Source: CAYZHM01 sp964478225
Lineage (GTDB): Bacteria > Pseudomonadota > Alphaproteobacteria > Micavibrionales > Micavibrionaceae
Direction: 5' to 3'
NCBI GenBank assembly: GCA_964478225.1
Contig: CAYZHM010000014.1
Coordinates: 1-30,936 of the forward strand
Length of the DNA: 30,936 nt
A program made the translations under genes and the position numbers. The notes under the pieces are model-generated. The model was not told the DNA's origin, ran no database searches, and was given only the letters and a program-made list of their open reading frames with translations. Positions 15,740 through 23,489 of the stretch are shown in pieces (the stretch's first letter is position 1; each line of letters opens with the position of its first letter).

Positions 15740-16482
15740 GCCTGTATCCTTTTAACCGGAGTCTCCGTCTCATCTTCGTCACTGTCATTACTGCCGTTTG
15801 GACCAGATCCAACACCCAGCATTTTCAGTTTTCTGTGCAAAGCGGACCGCTCCATACCTATGAACTCAGCCGTCTTCGATATATTGCCTTGAAATCTCAC
15901 AACCTGAAGCTCCAAATATTTTTTCTCAAACACTTCCCGCGCATCTTTCAAAGTACAGGCAAGCAAATCAATACCATCCAACAAATATATTACCGATTGA
16001 GTTTTTTCTTCTTCAAGACGCGGGCCGCCTTTGTCATCTCTTTTTTCGCGGCGGTCATTCTTAAGATCCTGATTTTCTTTTTTGAGCGCCGAAGCCTCAA
16101 GAGCGCGCCTCACCATCAACAAAAGCCTGTCTGACTTAAACGGCTTCTCAATAAAATCGTAAGCACCCTGCTTAATCGCCGACACCGCAGTCTCCACAGT
16201 TCCATGTCCGCTAATCATAATAATTGGCAAATGCGGATAATTCGCCTTCACCTTGGAAAGAATTTGCAACCCATCATCCGCACTTTGCTCAAGCCAAATA
16301 TCAAGAACAATCAAATCAGGCGCTCTCGACTCAATCTGCGCATAAGTCTCACGCGAATTCGCAGCCTGCTTCGTACGATATCCTTCGTCTTCTAAAATCC
16401 CCTGAATAAGATTACGAATCCCTTCTTCGTCATCCACAATCAGAATATTGGTTTGTGATTTATCCATCATAATTGAACTCAT
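15736..16482 (-). CDS. ntrX: NtrX-type response regulator lacking the AAA+ sigma54-interaction domain
   Basis: Partner of NtrY in nitrogen or redox signalling. The 248-aa product has a complete receiver domain: acidic pair D17-D18, phosphoacceptor D61 in VLDIWLEQ, S91 in MISGHG and K113 in IEKPF. A charged linker follows (about 131-160), then a Fis-type DNA-binding end whose REVFEKKYLELQVVRFQGN and ISKTAEFIGMERSALHRKLK are strongly NtrX-like (200-224). Normal NtrX is about 450-470 aa; the missing part is exactly the central AAA+ ATPase. There is no frameshift or stop scar: the reading frame is clean and ends in an acidic tail. The ATG overlaps the ntrY stop (TAATG). It probably acts as a direct DNA-binding regulator without sigma54. 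Confidence 0.9.
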   Translation of the reverse strand: MSSIMMDKSQTNILIVDDEEGIRNLIQGILEDEGYRTKQAANSRETYAQIESRAPDLIVLDIWLEQSADDGLQILSKVKANYPHLPIIMISGHGTVETAVSAIKQGAYDFIEKPFKSDRLLLMVRRALEASALKKENQDLKNDRREKRDDKGGPRLEEEKTQSVIYLLDGIDLLACTLKDAREVFEKKYLELQVVRFQGNISKTAEFIGMERSALHRKLKMLGVGSGPNGSNDSDEDETETPVKRIQA

Positions 16483-18803
16483 TATACACTAGCCTTCTTG
16501 CGATTATCTGAGCTACCTTCAATAAAATCGGCAGACTGCGTTTCCTTCTGAGAAAACGGTAAAATCAGTCCAACGCTCGCACCGCCCAAATCTTCCCATT
16601 TATTTTGCAACTTTAACCAATCCGGCACACCAAGGAAAATGCTTCCTTGATGATCCTCCATGATTTTTTTAACAATCGCAAGTCCAAGGCCCGTACCCTT
16701 TGGCTTGCGCGTCACATACGGCTCCGTCAAACGTGAAGGATCCTCCTGTTTAGGCAAGCCTTCACCATTATCCGTAATAACAATCGCAATATTGCTTTTA
16801 TTATCCGTACAAAGCAAAACCTGGATCATCGCCTTTTCAGGATTCATGCTAGCAATCGAATCCAAAGAATTCTGTATTAAATTATTCAAAGCCTGCCGCA
16901 ACTGCTGTGGATCAAAATCTGTCTTATAAAGACTGCGTCCTTCACTTTCAAAAACGAACTTAATTTTTGGATGAGCATGCTCATGCAACACAAGCACGTC
17001 CTTAATATGGCTTTTAAGACTTTGATACCGCATCACAGGCATCGGCATCCGCGCAAAATCCGAAAACTCGCTGATCATATGTCCGATATCTTCCACATGC
17101 TTTACAATCGTATCGGTACACTTCTCAAAAGTCTCCGGATCTTCCTTAATCTGCCCTAGATACTTTCGCTTCAAACGCTCCGCCGACAATTGAATGGGTG
17201 TAAGCGGATTTTTGATCTCATGCGCAATGCGCCTTGCCACATCCGCCCATGCCGCCTTCCTCTGCGCTGATTGCAAATCTGTAATATCATCAAACGTAAC
17301 AATAGCCCCAACATCCTCGTCACCAACCAATTCAATAACGATCCTGACAAGAAAAGTACGACGCACATCATCCTTTTGCACAATCGTAATCTCACCCTGC
17401 GTCGTACGGTCCGGCTGCTCATGCGCCTCATCCAGCAGAACCGATATTTGTGGCAAAATATTTTCCACCGGCCTGCCGACCAACTCCTCTTCATCCATAT
17501 TCAAAAGCTCAGAGGCCGAAGCATTCGCAAGGTTAACCTCACCAACAGTATTAACGCCCAAAACCCCTGCCGAAACCCCAGTCAAAACGCTCTCTGTAAA
17601 TTTACGACGGCGATCAAGCTGCCGGTTCGCCTCAATCAAGGCATTTTGCTGTTCCTGGATTTGCCGCGTCATCCGGTTAAATGCGCTCGCAAGATAATCC
17701 AATTCCTGAATATTATCCTGCTTGGGAACGCGCGCCGCCAAATCGCCCGCTCTCACGCGGTCTGCCGTCGTAATCAGTTCTGTAATCGGCTCCACAAGCT
17801 GACGCGCCAAAATCAAACCAAGCCAAATCGCCGACAACACCAACACAAAACCAATCAGCACAAAAATCGTCGTCGCTGTAAGCTGCAAACTTGAATATTT
17901 CTCTTGCAAGCTTTTGTAATCTTCCGAGGCTTGCTGCGTCGACGTCAAATGCCCCAAAACCTCAGGATCCACCATCCGCCCTACGAACAAATACATATCG
18001 CTAAGTCCGTTCAGCTTCACCAAAGCGCGCACCCTGTCCTCGCTTGAACTCGTCATAATCACAACTTCGCCGCCTTGCGCCTGCGTCATCGCGTAACGGG
18101 GAATTTCTTCAAATTCCAATGTAAAAGTCAGACCCGAACGTGCCAAAACCCGGCCAGATCCATCAAAAACAATCGCCTCCGATAAATTCCGCAGCAAGGA
18201 CTGTGTTTGCACAATCTGCTCCAACATCGCATTGCTGCCGATAAAATAGGCCGATTGACGCTCAAGATCTCCGGCCATTGCCAAAGTGTCCGCACGAATA
18301 ACTTGCTTGTGTTCCTCAAGATACGCGCTGGCAACCGCCTGCGATTCCGTAATCGCCGTCTGCACCCGGTCGCTAAACCATGTCTGCACACCAAAATGAA
18401 AGAAGAATACCGAAAACACAGTCATAACAACCGCAGGAATCGCTGCCAGCAAGCTAAAAATATAAACCAGCCGGACATGCAGATGTGATCCAGCCAATCC
18501 TCGCTTACGGCCACTCCACAAACCAACAACCCGCCGCGCAACCAAAACGACAAACGCCAACAAAATGACCAAATCGAGGTTCAAAAGCCAAATAATCGTG
18601 CTCGGATCATTCCCAAGTGGTGGGATCTGCTTCAAAGCCGAATAAGTCGCCGCTGCGCTCGCCGTAAAAGCAAGTGCCAAAAAGAAAGCCAGTTTCTTCT
18701 CAAGCCCCGCCGAGCAAAAAAAACGCTGCACAAAATTGGGCGATTTCTTTATAACGATACCACTTGTGTCTGAAGCTAAGGACTGTAATGATTTGGCGGA
18801 CAT
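16482..18803 (-). CDS. ntrY: Sensor histidine kinase NtrY
   Basis: Membrane kinase of the NtrY/NtrX pair. With the ATG at 18803 the product is 773 aa. It has three N-terminal hydrophobic spans (KKLAFFLALAFTASAAATY; IIWLLNLDLVILLAFVVLVA; LVYIFSLLAAIPAVVMTVFS), a periplasmic sensor region, a fourth span (FVLIGFVLVLSAIWLGLIL), HAMP, a PAS domain (TGVSAGVLGVNTVGEVNLAN), the HisKA box RRIAHEIKNPLTPIQLSAERL region (His near 525) and a HATPase with N box and DNGEGLP and GTGLGLAIVKKI. The frame is open to a TTG at 18866 but the 21 extra residues would swallow the intergenic palindrome, so the ATG is preferred. First gene of the operon running to hflX. Confidence 0.94.
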   Translation of the reverse strand: MSAKSLQSLASDTSGIVIKKSPNFVQRFFCSAGLEKKLAFFLALAFTASAAATYSALKQIPPLGNDPSTIIWLLNLDLVILLAFVVLVARRVVGLWSGRKRGLAGSHLHVRLVYIFSLLAAIPAVVMTVFSVFFFHFGVQTWFSDRVQTAITESQAVASAYLEEHKQVIRADTLAMAGDLERQSAYFIGSNAMLEQIVQTQSLLRNLSEAIVFDGSGRVLARSGLTFTLEFEEIPRYAMTQAQGGEVVIMTSSSEDRVRALVKLNGLSDMYLFVGRMVDPEVLGHLTSTQQASEDYKSLQEKYSSLQLTATTIFVLIGFVLVLSAIWLGLILARQLVEPITELITTADRVRAGDLAARVPKQDNIQELDYLASAFNRMTRQIQEQQNALIEANRQLDRRRKFTESVLTGVSAGVLGVNTVGEVNLANASASELLNMDEEELVGRPVENILPQISVLLDEAHEQPDRTTQGEITIVQKDDVRRTFLVRIVIELVGDEDVGAIVTFDDITDLQSAQRKAAWADVARRIAHEIKNPLTPIQLSAERLKRKYLGQIKEDPETFEKCTDTIVKHVEDIGHMISEFSDFARMPMPVMRYQSLKSHIKDVLVLHEHAHPKIKFVFESEGRSLYKTDFDPQQLRQALNNLIQNSLDSIASMNPEKAMIQVLLCTDNKSNIAIVITDNGEGLPKQEDPSRLTEPYVTRKPKGTGLGLAIVKKIMEDHQGSIFLGVPDWLKLQNKWEDLGGASVGLILPFSQKETQSADFIEGSSDNRKKASV

Positions 18804-18829
18804 TCCGTATGAGCCTGTCTGTCTGAATG

Positions 18830-18847
18830 TGTTGTACTTATACAACA
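18830..18847. promoter_or_regulatory. 18-bp inverted repeat between divergent ntrY and ispDF (possible operator)
   Basis: Two perfect 7-base arms, TGTTGTA and TACAACA, around a CTTA spacer. It is centred about 36 bases upstream of both the ntrY ATG (18803) and the ispDF ATG (18875), so a bound protein could act on both genes. No run of T follows on either side, so it does not look like a terminator. The protein that binds is unknown; NtrX autoregulation is one possibility, inferred from position only. Confidence 0.4.
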
Positions 18848-18874
18848 ATAAAAGGATGAAAATCAACCAAAACC

Positions 18875-20020
18875 ATGAAAAAACATAACGATTCCAGTCA
18901 TTTTCATGTCCTTATCGTTGCAGCAGGAAGCGGAAGCCGCTTCGGTGGCGACCTCCCGAAGCAATATGCCCTTTTAGGTGGCAAAACCGTGCTGCGCCGC
19001 ACAATTGAGGCTTTTCTAAGGTATACAGCCTCTGTACGTGTCGTTATCAACCCTGAACACCAAGACCTCTATAAAGAGGCCACAAAAGGCTTGTCTCTAC
19101 CCGCACCTGTCTTCGGTGGTACAACAAGAAAAGAAAGCGTGGCCAAGGGAATACAATCTTTCTCGGGCCTAAACGATAATGAAAAAATTTTAATCCATGA
19201 TGCCGCCCGGCCGTTGATAACCCAAAACGATATCGAGCAAGTGGTAGAAACTCTGAACAATCACAAGGCAGTCAGCCTCGGCAGGCCTCTCCACGATACC
19301 ATTCGAAAAGATAACAACATTATCGATAGAAACGGTCTTTGGGCCCTACAAACCCCACAAGGCTTTCACTTCAAAACCATCGCCGATGCCCATAAAAATT
19401 ATGGCCATCTCGAGGCCACAGACGACACAGCCCTTGTGAGCGCATCTGGAATTGCGGTAAAACTCATCGAAGGCTCCAAAGACAACATAAAAATAACCGA
19501 TGCACACGACATGATCATGGCTGAAAAATTGATCGGCTCCACAAAAACAAGGACGGGCATGGGCTTTGATGTTCATGCCTTTGAAAAAGACCGTAAGTTA
19601 ATCCTTTGCGGCGTAGAAATCGACCATCCACTCGGCCTCAAAGGTCATTCCGATGCCGATGTCGGATTACATGCTCTAACTGATGCCTTGCTCGGCACCA
19701 TCAGCGCAGGAGATATAGGCACACACTTTCCTCCTTCTAATCCAGAATTCAAAAACATGGACAGTGCAATCTTCTTAAAAAAAGCCGGAGACCTCATCAA
19801 AGATCAATCCGGACAAATTGAAAACGTGGATATAACGCTCATATGCGAACAACCCAAAATCGGCCCACATCGTGAAAAAATGCAAAATCGTATTGCTGAA
19901 ATCCTTTCAATAAACAAAGATCAAATCAGCATCAAAGCCACAACCACCGAAGGCCTAGGATTCACCGGGCGCGGGGAAGGCATCGCCGCCCAAGCCATCG
20001 CAACGATAAGGCTGCCCTAA
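18875..20020 (+). CDS. ispDF: Bifunctional IspDF (MEP cytidylyltransferase / MECDP synthase)
   Basis: Catalyses two steps of the MEP isoprenoid pathway. The 381-aa fusion has an IspD half (about 1-225) with the CTP-binding loop AAGSGSRFGGDLPKQY and HDAARPLI, and an IspF half (about 227-381) with the zinc site DVHAF (near 231-235), GHSDADVGLHALTDALLG and the ending TTEGLGFTGRGEGIAAQA. The fusion is characteristic of alphaproteobacteria and epsilonproteobacteria. Start: ATG at 18875; an AAGGATG at 18853 lies too far upstream to be its ribosome site. The next gene, pgpA, starts one base after its stop. In many relatives dusB-ntrBC-ntrY follow ispDF on the same strand; here ntrY is divergent. Confidence 0.97.
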   Translation: MKKHNDSSHFHVLIVAAGSGSRFGGDLPKQYALLGGKTVLRRTIEAFLRYTASVRVVINPEHQDLYKEATKGLSLPAPVFGGTTRKESVAKGIQSFSGLNDNEKILIHDAARPLITQNDIEQVVETLNNHKAVSLGRPLHDTIRKDNNIIDRNGLWALQTPQGFHFKTIADAHKNYGHLEATDDTALVSASGIAVKLIEGSKDNIKITDAHDMIMAEKLIGSTKTRTGMGFDVHAFEKDRKLILCGVEIDHPLGLKGHSDADVGLHALTDALLGTISAGDIGTHFPPSNPEFKNMDSAIFLKKAGDLIKDQSGQIENVDITLICEQPKIGPHREKMQNRIAEILSINKDQISIKATTTEGLGFTGRGEGIAAQAIATIRLP

Positions 20021-20021
20021 A

Positions 20022-20492
20022 ATGTTTGACCTTAAAAAACCGCACATCCTTCTTGCCACATGGTTTGGCTCCGGCTTATTAAAACCCGCTCCGGGAACAT
20101 GGGGTTCCGCCGCCTCCATCCCCGTTGGCATAGTCATCTATGCAATCGGAGGCCCGCTGCTCTTAACCATAGCAACCTTAGCCATCTTCATAATCGGCCT
20201 TTATTGCGTAAACAAATTCCAAAAAGAGACAGGCACACAAGACCTCTCACAAATCGTCATCGACGAAACTGCAGGCCAATGGCTTGTCCTCATTGTCTCC
20301 GGCCCCAACCTATCTATGGTCCTGCTCGCCTTCCTTCTTTTCCGCTTTTTTGACATCACCAAAGTTTTTCCGGCAAAATGGGTCGAAAATCGTTACAAGA
20401 ACGCTTGGGGCGTTATGGGCGACGACATTATCGCTGGCCTCTACGCCGCTATAACGTTATCCTTAATAACCCTAGTGATGTCTGGATTTTAG
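20022..20492 (+). CDS. pgpA: Phosphatidylglycerophosphatase A
   Basis: PgpA dephosphorylates phosphatidylglycerol phosphate to phosphatidylglycerol at the inner membrane. The 156-aa product has the family length and signatures PAPGTWGSAAS (residues 22-32), the metal-binding VIDETAGQW (79-87) and GDDIIAGLYAA near the end, with three to four hydrophobic spans between. It is separated from ispDF by one base and from the next gene by one base, so it is part of the ispDF operon. It is the second lipid gene type in the window, here for a phospholipid rather than a betaine lipid. Confidence 0.94.
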   Translation: MFDLKKPHILLATWFGSGLLKPAPGTWGSAASIPVGIVIYAIGGPLLLTIATLAIFIIGLYCVNKFQKETGTQDLSQIVIDETAGQWLVLIVSGPNLSMVLLAFLLFRFFDITKVFPAKWVENRYKNAWGVMGDDIIAGLYAAITLSLITLVMSGF

Positions 20493-20493
20493 G

Positions 20494-20982
20494 ATGCAAG
20501 ACCTTATCGAAGAATTGAGCAAAGTGCTCGAAGAAAGAAAATTAAAGCTTGTCACGGCTGAATCCTGCAGCGGTGGTCAACTTGCGGCCGCAATCACAAC
20601 CCGCCCTGGCTCTTCCAAAGTTTTTGAACGGGGCTTTGTCACCTACTCCAATGAATCAAAAACCGATCTCCTTGGCGTCAGCAACAACCTCCTCAAAACA
20701 CATGGCGCCGTTAGTGCAGAATGTGCCGCCGCCATGGCCAAAGGTGCCATTGAAAATTCAAAGGCCGATATCGCTATCTCAATCACAGGGATCGCCGGCC
20801 CCGAAGGCGGCAGTGAGGAAAAACCAGTCGGCACAGTTTATTTTGGCGTGATGATCAAAGGCTCAAACCCTGAAACACACTGCGGCGAATTCCAAGGCAC
20901 CCGCCTAGACATCCAAACCGAAAGCGTCATGACAGCAATCGAATATCTAATCGAAGCAGCCGAAGCAGCCAAAGCCGCATGA
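20494..20982 (+). CDS. CinA C-terminal domain protein (NMN deamidase PncC-like)
   Basis: A 162-aa stand-alone CinA C-terminal domain, the form called PncC in Escherichia coli, which deamidates nicotinamide mononucleotide in NAD recycling. The signatures TAESCSGGQLA (residues 21-31), FERGFVTYSNESKTDLLGV and ISITGIAGPEGGSEEKPVG are intact, and the N-terminal molybdopterin-binding-like domain of full CinA is absent. It starts one base after pgpA and overlaps the next gene by four bases (ATGA). The neighbourhood is common in alphaproteobacteria. Confidence 0.93.
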   Translation: MQDLIEELSKVLEERKLKLVTAESCSGGQLAAAITTRPGSSKVFERGFVTYSNESKTDLLGVSNNLLKTHGAVSAECAAAMAKGAIENSKADIAISITGIAGPEGGSEEKPVGTVYFGVMIKGSNPETHCGEFQGTRLDIQTESVMTAIEYLIEAAEAAKAA

Positions 20983-21911
20983 ACGACCTCCTTAAAATTC
21001 TCTCTAAGTCTCTTCAGCCTTTTGGCTACCAAGTGCGCAAGCACCAAGCGCCTAACATCCTGCGCATTCCAGCACTTGAAAAATCCGACCCTTCACTCCA
21101 ATCATTGCACAAAGGGTTTTACCCTGAAGATTCAAATCTGGATGCCCTCGTTGTCTATCTCCGCACATGCATCCGCACCAACCGTAACATCGACGCCACA
21201 CCGCGCCTCACAGGCGTATCCCTCGAAGAGAATACTCTCCGTTGTGTGGGCTCCCTCATTGTGGCCATGAACAACGCCCATAAAGAATTCCCTCAAAAAT
21301 CTATAAAACTCGTTGCTCTCGATGATCGCTCTGATCCCGCTGCGCAAGATAAGTTAAAGTCTGTTCTATCCAAAGCTACGTTTGATTGGGAAATGAAACA
21401 AACAAATGAAGCAGGACAAGGCAAATCGTTGCATCAACAATTCGCCGAAGGCCGAACACAAAACGCCCTGACATATTTCGTCGAGGATGATTACCTGCAT
21501 GAGCCCGACGCCATTATCGCAGCCTGGAATTTCTACAAAAGTGTTGCTGACAAACTTCAAACCCACAGCGTCCTTTATCCGCAAGAGCACGAAACCCTCT
21601 ATAAAGATCACTACCCTTCCTATCTCATTCTCGGCGAAGATCGTCATTGGCGCACCATGCGCCACGCCACCCATACGTTTCTGACTCATGGGAAAGTCGT
21701 AGATAAATTCTGGGACTACTTTGAAAACACCAAATATGTCGGCATTAAAAAGAAACGCAAGCTCGGTTCCGAGGCACGCACCACCAACAAACTCTTTAAG
21801 CATATTCCCGGCTTTTCGCCGTTAAAGCCGATCGCCTCGCACCTTCAGTTCGAACACGTCATGCCGCCGCTTTATGACTGGAAACCCTTGTGGGAAGCAA
21901 ACAAAATTTAG
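20979..21911 (+). CDS. Putative GT-A-fold glycosyltransferase-like protein
   Basis: A 310-aa soluble protein I cannot place in a named family. Two acidic motifs suggest a GT-A nucleotide-sugar transferase: LVALDDRSDP (residues 111-120), as at the end of the second beta strand in family 2-like enzymes, and YFVEDDYLHEPDAI (166-179), which resembles a DxD metal site. A histidine-rich HATHTFLTHG near 237 could be catalytic or structural. There is no signal peptide and no membrane span. It overlaps the CinA-domain gene in an ATGA and so is the last gene of the ispDF operon; its end overlaps the COQ10-like gene by four bases. The donor and acceptor are unknown, and a non-enzymatic role is not excluded. 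Confidence 0.55.
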   Translation: MNDLLKILSKSLQPFGYQVRKHQAPNILRIPALEKSDPSLQSLHKGFYPEDSNLDALVVYLRTCIRTNRNIDATPRLTGVSLEENTLRCVGSLIVAMNNAHKEFPQKSIKLVALDDRSDPAAQDKLKSVLSKATFDWEMKQTNEAGQGKSLHQQFAEGRTQNALTYFVEDDYLHEPDAIIAAWNFYKSVADKLQTHSVLYPQEHETLYKDHYPSYLILGEDRHWRTMRHATHTFLTHGKVVDKFWDYFENTKYVGIKKKRKLGSEARTTNKLFKHIPGFSPLKPIASHLQFEHVMPPLYDWKPLWEANKI

Positions 21912-22342
21912 CCGTGCAATTCCCGTGCCCGATCCTCAAAAGCGCTCACCATTCGTTTAATGATTTCCTGAAAAAACACCTGCGCCAACCCCGTCAGCAC
22001 GCTATTCTTAAATTCAAATTCCACCGAAAAATCAATCGTGCAGGTCTGATCGTCATTATCTTCAAATCGCCAATGATTTTTCAAATGCCTCAAAGGCCCT
22101 TTTAAATACTCGATATAAATATGATCTGGCCGCTCCAGAATGACTTTCGACGAAAACTTCTCACGAAAGATTTTATACCCCACAACGAGATCCGCATAAA
22201 ACACATCATCGCTCTCCCGCTTCGTTATGCGGCTCGCCACACACCACGGCGCAAACTTTTGATAATTCGCCACATCCGCCACCAGATCAAACATCTGCTG
22301 CTGCGTGTATGGAAGAACTTTGCACTCGATATGCTGCTGCAT
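21908..22342 (-). CDS. COQ10/RatA-like START-domain (SRPBCC) protein
   Basis: A 144-aa single START/SRPBCC domain. Segments MFDLVADVANYQKFAPWC (residues 17-34), FREKFSSKVILERPDHI and LKNHWRFE are typical of the coenzyme Q-binding COQ10 and RatA group. In alphaproteobacteria this gene normally lies beside lipA and cinA, as here, and is thought to bind ubiquinone or a related lipid; in Escherichia coli the homologue RatA was described as an inhibitor of ribosome association. I favour the quinone-binding role for this context. It is convergent with the glycosyltransferase-like gene (4-base overlap). Confidence 0.88.
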   Translation of the reverse strand: MQQHIECKVLPYTQQQMFDLVADVANYQKFAPWCVASRITKRESDDVFYADLVVGYKIFREKFSSKVILERPDHIYIEYLKGPLRHLKNHWRFEDNDDQTCTIDFSVEFEFKNSVLTGLAQVFFQEIIKRMVSAFEDRARELHG

Positions 22343-22403
22343 GGAACCTTTTTACCGCTTAAAACATTGGAATGAAGGTGAAAATAAAGAAAGGACTGTA
22401 AAA

Positions 22404-22481
22404 ATGAAAGGCATTTTATTGTGGCTTGTCGGGATCCCTATCCCTGTCATCATCTTATTATATCTTTTTAACGTGCTTTAA
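22404..22481 (+). CDS. 25-aa hydrophobic micropeptide between the COQ10-like gene and lipA
   Basis: A very short ORF, ATG at 22404 to TAA at 22479-22481, preceded by a good Shine-Dalgarno (AAAGGA, about 8 bases before the ATG). The peptide is one membrane helix with a two-proline kink: MKGILLWLVGIPIP, then VIILLYLFNVL. Its own start and SD, its composition and its compact place (61 bases after the COQ10-like start on the other strand, two bases before the lipA stop) argue that it is translated. I have an impression that similar KGILLW...PIP micropeptides recur in proteobacteria, but could not check. Function unknown. Confidence 0.6.
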   Translation: MKGILLWLVGIPIPVIILLYLFNVL

Positions 22482-22483
22482 GC

Positions 22484-23449
22484 CTACTCTGCCGCCATCT
22501 TGGCAAGCTGCGCCTCGCGCGCAGCTTTTAATTTCTCGAAATCATCCCCCGCGTGATGAGATGACCGCGTCAAAGGCGTAGCCGAAACCATAAGGAAGCC
22601 TTTGGCTTTGGCCATTTTGGTCAATCCCTCAAATTCTTCAGGCGTCCACCAATGCATCACCGGCGCATGTTTTGGCGTCGGCTGCAAATATTGCCCGATC
22701 GTGATAAAATCAACCCCAGCCGCGCGCATATCGTCCATCACCTGCCCAACCTCTTCACGACTTTCGCCCAAGCCAACCATCATCCCCGATTTAGTAAACT
22801 GATGCGGATCACGTTCTTTCACGCGTGCCAGCAACGACAACGATCTAAAATACCGCGCCCCCGGCCGAATAGTCGGATACAAACGCGGTACAGTCTCCAG
22901 ATTATGATTAAACACATCCGGCCGTGCATCAATAACACGGTCAAGCGCATCCCGATCACCACGAAAATCACCCGGTAAAATTTCAATTGTCGTTCCCGGA
23001 GCCTTCATACGGATCGCCTGAATGGTTTTCACAAAATGCTCCGCTCCGCTATCTTCCAAATCATCGCGATCAACCGAAGTCACAACAACATGCTTCAGCC
23101 CCATCTGCATCACCGCCACTCCAACGCGCAACGGTTCCAACTTGTCCAATGCTTCCGGCTTGCCAGTCGCCACGTTACAAAACGCACAAGCTCGCGTGCA
23201 CACCTCGCCCATAATCATGAAGGTCGCGTGTTTCTGCTGCCAGCATTCCCCGATATTCGGACAACCCGCCTCTTCACACACAGTCGTCAGTTTATGCCGG
23301 CGCACAATCTCTTTAGTTTCCAGATAAGTTTTCCCCTGCGGCGCAGGCACACGGATCCAGTCCGGCTTGCGACCTGCGGGCCTATCCGGGTTCTTCTGCT
23401 TCTCCGGATGCCGCTTCGCCTTGTCCAATAATTTCGGGTTATAAGTCAT
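22484..23449 (-). CDS. lipA: Lipoyl synthase LipA
   Basis: LipA is a radical-SAM enzyme that inserts two sulfurs into octanoyl groups on lipoyl domains. The 321-aa product has both iron-sulfur sites: the auxiliary cluster cysteines C58, C63 and C69 (CEEAGCPNIGEC) and the radical-SAM triad C84, C88 and C91 (CTRACAFC), and the RSSHHAGDDF tail with the conserved RSS. The ATG at 23449 is preceded in frame by a stop, which fixes the start. It lies downstream of the pdh genes on the same strand, so its likely substrates, the lipoyl domains of PdhB and PdhC, are encoded nearby. LipB is not in the window. Confidence 0.97.
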   Translation of the reverse strand: MTYNPKLLDKAKRHPEKQKNPDRPAGRKPDWIRVPAPQGKTYLETKEIVRRHKLTTVCEEAGCPNIGECWQQKHATFMIMGEVCTRACAFCNVATGKPEALDKLEPLRVGVAVMQMGLKHVVVTSVDRDDLEDSGAEHFVKTIQAIRMKAPGTTIEILPGDFRGDRDALDRVIDARPDVFNHNLETVPRLYPTIRPGARYFRSLSLLARVKERDPHQFTKSGMMVGLGESREEVGQVMDDMRAAGVDFITIGQYLQPTPKHAPVMHWWTPEEFEGLTKMAKAKGFLMVSATPLTRSSHHAGDDFEKLKAAREAQLAKMAAE

Positions 23450-23489
23450 GGCCTATTATTTACCACAAACCTCGTAAAAATCACCTCTT

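Noticed and set aside
18804..18866. TTG start for NtrY adding 21 residues
   Set aside because: It would include the intergenic palindrome and has no ribosome site; the ATG at 18803 gives a normal N-terminus.
18856..18888. Ten-codon ORF (MKINQNHEKT) overlapping the ispDF start, close to AAGG
   Set aside because: A possible leader peptide, but it has no regulatory codon run or attenuator structure and may be chance.
23472..23489. AAAGAGGTGATT-like strong ribosome site upstream of lipA on the minus strand
   Set aside because: It lies more than 30 bases from the lipA ATG, and an in-frame stop precedes that ATG, so it cannot serve an extended lipA.
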